Position numbers and translations under genes: made by a program
In this document: one piece after another, positions 48,810 through 57,630 of the stretch
Layout of the letters: every line of letters begins with the position of its first letter
How positions within the stretch are numbered: the first letter of the stretch is position 1
Notes under the pieces: model-generated
The model's input: the letters and a program-made list of their open reading frames with translations, nothing else
Told to the model about the DNA's origin: nothing
Databases searched by the model: none
DNA from: Owenia fusiformis
Taxonomy: Eukaryota > Annelida > Polychaeta > Sabellida > Oweniidae
DNA length: 60,000 nt
Reading direction: 5' to 3'
Assembly (NCBI GenBank): GCA_903813345.2
Contig: CAIIXF020000002.1
Location: forward strand, 18,614,813 to 18,674,812

Positions 48810-48829
48810 GGGGGGGGGGGGGGGGGGGG
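48810..48829. repeat. Run of 20 consecutive G
   Basis: Uninterrupted poly-G on the plus strand. It makes a minus-strand frame appear to encode poly-proline, which is not credible as a gene. Length is likely uncertain in the assembly. Confidence 0.9.
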
Positions 48830-48952
48830 CGCTTTTGGATAAATAACAAATAATGCACCCAATGTACAGGGTGTTCCAAAAGTAACAGGACTGGTGCTGG
48901 CATTTTGTCTATTCTGAACTGAGTACTTTGAAGTATTGCAACTAAAATTGTT

Positions 48953-49566
48953 ATTAAGGGGACTCATCTCTGACCTAGCTGATGTTTTGGTGTCCTGAAT
49001 GTTCTGTTTCTGTTTGATTTTTTGTACACTTAACGGATATCCGCACCGCTTGCTTAGAGGTAGCACATTTTCATTTAATGTATCAAATTTTGTATAAAAT
49101 GACAAAGAAACCTTTCAACTTTCAAAATGCAAATATAATTTGTATTGATATGTCATTTCGATCACCAATATTGAATGAATGCTGTTAACACTGTGTAACA
49201 GCTGCAATTTCACATTATTTCCTTTGGAGAGTAGTACTGCTTGATGTGGCACTGTAGAATGATGTGCACACCTGTTTTAAAAATTTCCTTATTAGGGATT
49301 CTGACACAAGTATAAATATAATTGAGAACCCAACATGCCTTAGTTTTTGAAATATCATGAATTCAAACTCAAAAAAAGACCCTTAATATCGGCACCTTGC
49401 GCACATAATAATTTATGCACTGCTTGTTTTGGTATAGCACAGTCTGCATAGGGTGATATTATCAAGGGAAATTGGTCTCAATTGATCCTAAATTTGCAGC
49501 TCATTAAGGGGACTCATCTCTAACCTAGCTGATTTTTGGGTGTCCTGAATGTTCTGTTCGATTTTT
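48953..49566. repeat. Direct repeat pair GGGGACTCATCTCT...
   Basis: GGGGACTCATCTCTGACC at about 48,959 and GGGGACTCATCTCTAACC at about 49,506 are followed by about 45 bp of matching sequence (GTGTCCTGAATGTTCTGTT). An inverted short copy lies near 54,926-54,940. TACAGGGTGTTCCAAAAGTA at 48,867 looks like the end of a mariner-type element, but I could not find its partner. Confidence 0.6.
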
Positions 49567-50489
49567 TCAGAATGAGATCATATATGCTTTCATTATATAT
49601 AAAGTAAATTAGATCTTCACTGTGAAAATATTCCAGTACATCGTCTTAAAGATTAGAGGAGTATGACGTTCCGTAAAAAAATGCCTCAATTTACCCGCTT
49701 TGCTTGAACAGGCTTGCTTTAAAAGCGACACATTCTTAATTTAGTGATGCAAGCTAAGGAAAATTGTCATACGCTCAACAAGATTGTTTTTAATTTAAGC
49801 TGAAGTGTTTTGGTGCCAATTATTTTTCATTAGTACTAATAAAGCATTGCAATAACAGGATAGATATAGGATTTTGACCCCTTACCCAAGTTCGGCAGTA
49901 CAATTGACGCCATATCAAATTTTAATTGACTTTCAATTTTCATAAACTTTGACATTTTTGAGGAAAAACTAGAAAATTGACATATTGTTTTTATTGTTTT
50001 AAACAAGTTAGATCATGTACCCCTGAAAAAATTTCAATAAAAAGGTTCCACCGTCAATATTTTCTGTAAGTTATTCATAACCAGAGTTTTGCTTTTTTCT
50101 GACATTTTTAGAATTTCATTAAATATATTTATTTCAATAAACTTTGATATTCTTTGAGATAGGTGGAACCTTTTTTATTTTTAAGTGTTATTAAGGAGTA
50201 CACTTACTACACAATCTTGCTGCCCATTCCATATAATGATTTTCTTATACATCTAATCAGAGACATATAAAACTAGAACTATACATGTAATGCGGAAAAC
50301 TAATATTTTCTCATGCTAATGGCATTTAGCAGAAAAAGCAAGTTACATGATAGGGTTGTCATAAGACTCATAATGTCTGTAAAACATTTGCAAACATATG
50401 TAGATTCTGCTGGAATATAATGAATGAAATCGAAACAACTTAGGAAAACAAATAAAAGCAATGTTCCAAATTATACAATGATTTGAAAA
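49567..50489. other. Unique sequence, nothing recognised
   Basis: AT-rich, with duplicated short words (AAAGGTTCCACC / AGGTGGAACCTTTT near 50,041 and 50,160 forming an inverted pair). No supported gene. Confidence 0.45.
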
Positions 50490-50661
50490 ATCAGTTAGCG
50501 AGATAAATAGTGACATAAAAAAGGGCGAAAGCGCCGAAAACGGAACAAATCGTGGAACTTTCCATATATGACCAGACAACCTTCCTGGGTGTAAAAAGCA
50601 ACTGTGCCGAAAATTTCCTCCATTTTTTATCTACTTTTTGCAATTTTTACCCCTTCCCCCA
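50490..50661 (+). repeat. Left inverted repeat around the decayed gene
   Basis: Shares TTAGCGAGATAAATAGTG, CGGAACAAATCGTGG, GCAACTGTGCC and AATTTTTACCCC, in the same order, with the reverse complement of 54,476-54,642. The match is interrupted by small indels. Confidence 0.75.
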
Positions 50662-51325
50662 AAATTTATAGGGGTAGGCTTAATGACCATCCATAACATT
50701 TTAGGATTATCATTAAATAGTATCATTATTTCAATGTTGGTACCTTTTACCATGATACACATGATAATGAGTGAGATTGCAGTCAATTTTTAGCAAAATG
50801 AATATTTACTTATCTTTAATTAATTCCTTTTATCTCTTTTCCATAGTGGCATGTACTTCGACATAATAAACAACGTAATTTTAATTGAAAATAAAGTTTG
50901 ACAAACTATGTGACATCTGATGAGTGACTTGAATGCAAATACAGAATAATCTAGGAAAAAGTGTATCTTTCTGAAACAACTACCAAAATCATTTCTTGTT
51001 TTTGACAAGGTCATGCTTGAGTGACAATGAGCATCAACGTTTATGATAGGATCTAGATCAGTTTTTGTAAGTATGATTTTGACCTACATGATAAATAAAA
51101 ATAATCAAGAAGTTGTTCTGCTTATTTTGATAGCAAAATCAAGAACCCTCTGGACTTTTTGCATATTGAGTTTCACCACATATATATCCATCTACTTACC
51201 AAAGAAGAAGTCCCAAATCCCCCTCTTTCAATGTTAATTTCGCGATTGTGCTGGCCGATCTAATTATTTTCGGAGAAATTAATTCAATCTGAAGTGTGAA
51301 TATACCGGGAAAGTCGTCCTGTTAT

Positions 51326-51368
51326 CTGATTGGTCGTTGAATTTGTTCATCATAAACCTGATTGGTTG
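51326..51368. promoter_or_regulatory. Two inverted CCAAT boxes
   Basis: CTGATTGGTC and CTGATTGGTTG lie 32 bp apart, about 360 bp upstream of the decayed gene. ATTGG on the plus strand is an inverted CCAAT box, the NF-Y site. The paired spacing is promoter-like, but no TATA box or start site can be fixed. The rest of 50,662-51,720 shows nothing else. Confidence 0.3.
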
Positions 51369-51720
51369 CCTGGTTCAAGGCACTTGTGGGCGCTTGTGTG
51401 ACTCAATGGGGATTCCTCTCGCTAGCTGAGGAATCGATTGTGTTTAATTCTTGAGTTTGGTTGTTCTGTTGATTATTTCCGATATTTCGGCAATGATATA
51501 CCCAAAAGTTATTCTCAAGATATATCTATGGTATGTGAGATATTATATGAGCAATAACAATAGGACATCATTGATTGTCTGGGGGATAAACCTATGGCAT
51601 AATCCATCTTTAACTGTTATGTTTTAAAATATGATATTGTTGGTCTAATAAGGGCAGTTTTGAATTAAGAATGAGTGTTATGTGTATTGGGAGGGGGTCT
51701 TGTTACTTGGGTAGATTTCA

Positions 51721-53924
51721 GGTAGATTACCAATCAGTACAATTTTGCCTCTTGATTTTGAATCTTTGATAGATACGCTGCAGAGTGAAGAAACAGGGTC
51801 GCCTATATTCAAATTCTGGTATATGGTACTCCAATTACAAGTTCTGGGTCTAACAAATGTTAGAGCTGTGAGACTTGGGGACTTCAAGCTCTACAAAGAA
51901 ACTATCATAGAAATCATGCCATGGTTTGTCTCCCTGGATCATACCAATTATGCCTGCTAGGTACCTGTCCATGTAAGTGATATGGTTCAGCTCAAAGAAA
52001 TCCACCCTGAAGTTCACAATGCTTTCATGAAGGGGCATTTGACTGTCAGCAAGTCAAGAAGAAGCTTCTCCTCCATGTCAATACACCAAGCCCATGAGCA
52101 AAATAATAGTGTGATCAAAAGTGAGGGTGGAGCTGTGGGGTTGTTCGATAATCCAACCGCATCACAGATGTGGATGGTCGATGGTCCAGAGATCGCAAGA
52201 ATGTTAACTGAGTTTGAAGATGAGATGAAGAATAATGATGGTCCTTGCAAACCATGAGCACAGTGTTAGTTATCAAACCAGTTTCAACAAATATGTCAAT
52301 TCCCTTACTTAGGTTATCAATGATTTAGGAAACCCCTTTATTGCAACATCAAAGGAACTTTGGACACTTGATACTAGAGATGTAATGTCAAGCAGTGCAG
52401 TTGACACATTGAACACAATTGAGAAAAGGGGGAAAAGTCAATGTGAAGTATATATAAAGGAGAGAATTATTGAAAGATCAAAAGCCATCACCAGACCCTA
52501 TCAAGAGAAACAATTTCAAGATCTTCAAACAAATCTAGGTCAAGTTCAACGCTAGCAAGCTTGAAAAATGACACTGCCCTATTTTCACAACTATACATAG
52601 CGTGCCAGAATAGAGACGGCAACTTAGATGAACTTTTCCGACATGAGAACCAGGCATTCCCTCCATCCCTTTCACAAGATGGAACAATCAAGACTGGACT
52701 CAAAGCAAATATCTTTAAAACCAGTGGAAGACCTTGTTCCAAATAGAGAGATCAATACACCAGATGTTGAAGCCCTGTTTCTTGATGGTGCCGTAATAGT
52801 CCACCTGCTGAAAACTCAAGAAGCAAGAATCTTCCTACAATACTCAAATGACATATTTAATAAGTATACTGCAGATCAACTTAATAGAGTACAAAGACTA
52901 AGTATTGTATGGGATCAATATATACCAAATAGTGTCAAATCTTCAACAAGAAAAAAGCATGGATCTGGAAAGTGTCAAATAGTTTATCCAGAAAACAAAT
53001 TGCCAGGGAATTGGCCAGAATTTCTACGCTCGGATGACAAGAAAAGTGATCTCTTTATCTTCCTTGCATCAAATGTCTCAGCCATTCCAGTACCAGAGAA
53101 TAAAATCATGATTACAACAATTGGGAATTCTGCAGAGGCATATCCTAAGCAGCATGTTTCTGAGATTTCACCAATATCCCATGAAGAGGCAGATTCCCGA
53201 ATCTTTCTGCACATATATGATGCAATGATAAAAGGCTTCACAAAAATGACGATTAGAACAGTTGATTCAGACATTGTTGTTCTGGCAGTTAGGACAACTT
53301 AACATTCAAATCTAGCTCACCTTTGGCAAGGGAAAGTCCTATAGATACCTTCCAGCCCACGAAATTGCCCATGCTATGACTGGGTGTGACACCACATCAG
53401 GCTTTAATGGAAAGTCTAAGACATCAGCCTGGAACCAATGGAGTACCTACCCTGAATTGACTACAGTATTAACAGAAATCTCAATACGACCCAATACCCT
53501 GCTTGATGCCTATTTTAGAGCAGTTCATTATTCTGGCCTCCAACTTAAAACAAGCAATGAAACATCAATCAATGCTGCGAGGAAGGAGATGTTCACAAAG
53601 AGGACTTCAGTAATATCACACATTCGTCCAACATCAGATGCCTTTTTACAGCATATGAAGAGAGTTATATACCAAGCTGTATTTATTTGGGGGCAACCAC
53701 TTACAGCGAATCCTCAAGTTCCTTCCCCAGCTGAGTGGGGCTGGATATTTTAAGACACCAAATGGATACCAAGGTGGACAACCTTACCCCAAGCATCAGA
53801 CGCTTGCCAGGCTCTCATAAAGTGTAGCTGCAAAAACCAATGCATATCAACACGATGCAAGAGCCTGAAAGGAAATCTTGTTTGTACAGCATTATGTGTG
53901 TGTGATGGCAATTGTCCTTCATAA
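51721..53924 (+). pseudogene. Decayed transposon-associated protein gene, possible PIN/FEN1-like nuclease
   Basis: One ancestral protein is readable across at least five frame segments. 51,721-52,252 contains LDHTNYA then a TAG (51,958), then VPVHVSDMVQLKEIHPEV, SIHQAHEQNN and MVDGPEIARM. 52,253-~52,495 contains GNPFIATSKELWTLDTRDVM and has a TAG near 52,310. ~52,496-52,715 contains SLKNDTALFSQLYIACQNRD. ~52,716-53,285 contains ALFLDGAVIVHLL, IVWDQYIPNS, SHEEADSRIFLH and IRTVDSDIVVLAV. ~53,315-53,924 contains HEIAHAMTGCDTTSGF and GKSKTSAW, then a TAA at 53,751, then a cysteine-rich tail. I recall this motif order from multi-copy predicted proteins of invertebrate genomes, with no established function. 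The EEAD, DSD and GCDTTSGFNGKSK sequence resembles the acidic cluster and helix-hairpin region of PIN/FEN1-type nucleases; that is inference. It lies between inverted repeats and is not functional. Confidence 0.8.
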
Positions 53925-54475
53925 GGGCACTGCAACATACCAAAAAGTAACTATGATACTGATAGACACTAGTATAAATCCTTCTATTGATAAGATTAAT
54001 AAAACTATGATTTAAAACTGTGTGCAAAGTGAAACTAAAGGAACTATGAAACAGATGTAGATAGTTGATATATGGAGTCTAACTGCACTCAGAAGCCAAA
54101 AGAAACCACAAGTCAAGCCGTATCGACCATTTTTTCTGTATATCTAAAAGATGGGTGTGACTCAAAACAAGCCTTTAACAGTGAAAAAGGTGAAAAATAA
54201 TAGTCATGTGAAGCATTAGATATAGATGTAATTTTAAAATCATATATCACTTATTTGATTTACTCCTGCTACTGTGATATGGTGCAAAATACTCAATACA
54301 AGAAAAGTGGGCGTCGCCCATCACCACCCTTTAACATAGCAATCAAAAATCAATGGTATTTCATATTTTTACTTCAACATTAACTTCTTAACATGATAAG
54401 GTAATATTAAATTTGAAGTATGAGCATAATTTAGTAAAAAGAAATGTGTCAAACTTTTTTTAGCCCCCCCCCTCC
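53925..54475. other. 3' flank of the decayed gene inside the inverted repeats
   Basis: AT-rich, with no gene. It ends in a run of C (about 54,465-54,474) bordering the right inverted repeat. Confidence 0.45.
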
Positions 54476-54642
54476 GTGACCATGGGGGGGTAAGAATTGT
54501 AAAATTAGGGTAGTTCCTATGGAGCGATTTTTTGGCACAGTTGCTTTATTTAAAGAGTAGCAATCAGTGATCATTTGAGGAAAGTTTCACGATTTGTTCC
54601 GCAAACGGCGATTACTTTACACTATTTATCCCGCTAAGTGAC
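54476..54642 (-). repeat. Right inverted repeat around the decayed gene
   Basis: Reverse complement of 50,490-50,661 with indels, containing CACTATTTATCCCGCTAAGT, CGATTTGTTCC and GGCACAGTTGC. Together the two copies enclose about 3.8 kb. Confidence 0.75.
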
Positions 54643-55431
54643 GTATATTTCGTTTGTTTGTTTAATTGTTGATGGGGCAATGTGTCACTGATGTCACAGA
54701 TAATGGTACCATAATCCGAGAATTTGTTAACAAGAGCGTTATATCACGTCATGATAAAACAATGCTGAGGGGCTCATAGTTGCTATGAGTTACTATGTCG
54801 TAAAACGTCATTGACATTTATTTAGAACACTCGTAAAACATGAAGTTAACAAACAAGCTTTTCCTAGAGATGTTTATTCTCAGTATTTCTTCACTAGGCA
54901 AATATATCACCATTGTCGTAAGGATTAGAGATGAGTCCCCTCAATACATAGTATGGACATTAATGCAATCATGGGCTTCCAATTCTCATGATTCAATCCA
55001 CCTATCAAAATTCAGATTAAGAATTATATTAATTATAAGAATTATAAGCCTTATTGAACCAGTCTTGAAGTTTCAAAAAGTAAAATGAACACAGTCCTGA
55101 AATTCCACTTTGATTTGAGCCCAAGGCCAAATCAGTTTTACTATTCCAAGTCCTTGGCTATTCTAATCTTCCCCATCTTTAGTTAGAATAAATTGAAAGC
55201 CCAAATCAAACTGCAAACTCTAGGTCTATAGTCTATTGATTCGACACCACAGGGCGAAAAGTGATTGACGGGGAATAAGACTCTAGAATTATTTTACAAA
55301 ACAGAGGTTACAAAACCAACATTTACATACAATTAATTAATTACAATAATATCTTATAAGGTAGAGCACAACGATTGCATTTATAATATCACAACATCTC
55401 CAAAATGATTCAACTTGAACTTGAATATTGA
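54643..55431. other. Unique sequence, nothing recognised
   Basis: Contains the inverted copy of the GGGGACTCATCTCTAA word at about 54,926-54,940. Otherwise no frame or repeat that I can support. Confidence 0.45.
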
Positions 55432-55530
55432 ACTTACCAGATTTCTCTAACTCCTGGCTCGATTACGCGATCCCTCTGAACGAAACAAACAAAGAATTCC
55501 CGGGATGTAGTTCCTCAAGTGTAGCTTATA
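55432..55530 (-). promoter_or_regulatory. Possible promoter and first exon on the minus strand
   Basis: On the minus strand a TATAAG word (55,525-55,530) is followed, about 90 bp on, by a consensus donor TCTG|GTAAGT (intron start at 55,437). The interval is richer in CpG than its surroundings. No ATG-initiated product or downstream exon can be tied to it, and the adjacent sequence is repeat-derived, so this is weak. Confidence 0.2.
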
Positions 55531-55567
55531 TGCGTAACTCTTTCTGGTTTGTAGGAAACATGGTGAA

Positions 55568-55660
55568 AATGGCGCCAACGTACTATGCTCTAAAATGTAC
55601 CTTTTCTTGACATTTAATGACATGATATAGTGATATGCTAATATCTGCATTCATGTAATA
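55568..55660. mobile_element. Relic of the foldback-element arm
   Basis: AAAATGGCGCCAACGTACTA, CTCTAAAATGTACC and CATGATATAGTGA match, in order, the arm of the 40,860-41,696 foldback element (around 41,068-41,155 and its complement). Only this part is visible. Confidence 0.65.
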
Positions 55661-55664
55661 TATC

Positions 55665-55742
55665 TAATATGTTTTCAGCTAACAGTTTGAAGACCAGTAA
55701 GCTTAATGGGTGGTCTTCAGACTGTTTGCTGAAAACATATTA
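55665..55742. repeat. Short palindromic hairpin
   Basis: Two ~31-bp arms (TAATATGTTTTCAGC... and ...GCTGAAAACATATTA) with very few mismatches enclose a ~14-base loop containing AAGCTT. It may be a minimal foldback element. Confidence 0.8.
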
Positions 55743-57170
55743 TATCTTTTGTAATGTTTTGAGTTTTGTCCACTGTTGTTGAGACACTTTTCTATCATTT
55801 ACTAAAACAATTTTGTTTAGAAATTAGACATAGTGGATCTCAAAGTTCACCAAACCATTCAAGGCTTTTTGTCAGGATGATAACTCCAATACCTGTTATC
55901 AGATTTAGTTGAAATTTTAAGCGTTATCTGGATAACAAGACCATGTATTTGTGAGCCGATTATACAACCAATTGTAGAGAGTTTAAGTTCAGGTTTACAT
56001 AGATAACGTACCAATTATTAATAGGGAAATTAAATGTGACATAATTGATTTATTTAAAAAATAGGTTGTTTTGCTGTGCCAAATGATATACAAGGTAAGG
56101 AAACAGTAGGTATTTGGATACGTATTTACAACCGATATGTTTAAAACTCGTCAATTAATCGTAAACCAAAGTGCTATTATGAATAATTTACTTCTAATAG
56201 ATTAAATTAAATAATACAAAAGAGTGTTCAAAATCAGCGGACGGGCACCATTCGTAATCTTAAAATGGGCCTAGCGCTTTCATCAATTGAACATCTTATG
56301 TCTTATTTTTCTTAAATGCGTGTCTTTATTGTATAAACATATTTACAAATGTATATCGGGGTTATTTTTCGATAATATGATTATACAACAAAAAAATCAA
56401 AAAATAAATAAACGATGAAAAACGCTCGTAACTTGGGGTAAAATACGCGTAGACGGGCAAGCATTTCTTGATCTAGCGTATTCATTAACGTACTGTGTTC
56501 TGGCAAAGTACATCAGAAGTTTGTATTTTATTAGCCGTGATTTATTTAATGTATTTATACAGGTATAATATAATGTTTCGAGACTTTAATCTAAACAATT
56601 ATCGTTTTACGAAAAACGCTCGTAATATGGGGTAAAAGGAGCGTAAAAATCAATCTCGATTATATCAATTTTCTCAAAATATATTTAAATGTGGATAAAT
56701 TCCTGTCAAGGAGATGTTCTTTAGACTATATTCTCAAATCTGACGAAGTTTGAGCGGAAGAATCGAGCGAGAAAGATATGAAAAATATTTTCCCTCAAGT
56801 TTCTAATCTCATGAGAGATAGGTCCGAATGTTGTAACACGATAGGGTCCATTTTTTCGGTGGACGGAGAAAACCGTATACTATACGTCATTGTTTTTATG
56901 TGTGATCAGAACCATAAAATAGGGATTCAAAAACGCTTTCCATTGGTGTATACGGCTATTTCCAGCGATGTTAGGAACAATGTTTTTCAGCCACGCGCCT
57001 GATACCCCAGTCAAAAAATTTTGAAAGGTAATAACTTGCGCTTAAATCATTGTCGCTGCTCAAATTGCCGTTTACAGGTGCGTGGGGATATATTCTATAG
57101 TATCTGATTGTTAAAACTACATTTTAAAACAAAATAATTGAAATATTGCAAAAAAAGATTTTTTCGAAAA
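55743..57170. other. Unique sequence with a duplicated GAAAAACGCTCGTAA motif
   Basis: GAAAAACGCTCGTAACTTGG at about 56,416 and GAAAAACGCTCGTAATATGG at about 56,609 are 193 bp apart, each followed by GGTAAAA. GTGGACGGAGAAAAC occurs near 56,860 and again at 57,171. A 74-codon frame (56,778-57,002) starts MKNIFPQVSNLM and has no motif that I recognise. Confidence 0.5.
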
Positions 57171-57277
57171 GTGGACGGAGAAAACATGGGGTATTGTATG
57201 GAGGGACGGACGTACGTACGGACGGACGGACGGACGGAGGCGTTCCCTATATCCCTCCGAACTTCGTTCGATGGGAT
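57171..57277. repeat. GACG tract with ATGGGGTAT border
   Basis: GTGGACGGAGAAAACATGGG, then (GGAC)n/GTAC at 57,203-57,238, then CTCCGAACTTCGTTCGATGG, a short inverted motif. The same neighbourhood of words occurs at 32,620-32,850. Confidence 0.8.
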
Positions 57278-57630
57278 AATAATCTATCCAGAACAATCAA
57301 AAAATCGGGCCAAATGCAGTCAAATCAAGGCTTCAAGGTCAAGGACTTGACGTTGGTCGCCAACGAGTTCGGGATTCCATGCATCGGGTTGACCCTGACG
57401 GATGTGCCCTAAGGTCCGTTTCAGATAGGCTTCAAAGACGAACTTATACAGTTCCGGCACCCAACTCATTGTGGTATGTTGATGGAAACCAAACTAATCA
57501 GGTTAGCATCATTATTAAAGTAACCTGTATAAAAATACTTTGAATGTAAAAAAGACAGGAATGAATTGATGAAAATTGTCAAACTGCTAGTAATAAAGAT
57601 TTCCTTTTCACTATTGATGCTTGATTGATG
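57278..57630. repeat. Lead-in segment to CCACGCC minisatellite, copy 2
   Basis: Essentially identical to 9,807-10,169. Upstream it is continuous with the GACG tract, so this copy probably preserves the original context that copy 1 lost. Confidence 0.9.

Noticed and set aside
48867-48890. TACAGGGTGTTCCAAAAGTA as one end of a mariner-type element.
   Set aside because: No matching inverted end with an ACCCTGTA terminus was found downstream, so no element could be delimited.
48776-49105. 109-codon minus-strand frame ending in a poly-proline stretch.
   Set aside because: The prolines come from the 20-G homopolymer. No family resemblance, and the frame overlaps a probable transposon end.
57146-57412. 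88-codon frame through the GACG tract into the CCACGCC lead-in, ending LTLVANEFGIPCIGLTLTDVP.
   Set aside because: The first half is microsatellite and no family is recognised. Copy 1 keeps only the second half. Kept as duplicated non-coding sequence, though the GC-rich part could be a coding remnant.
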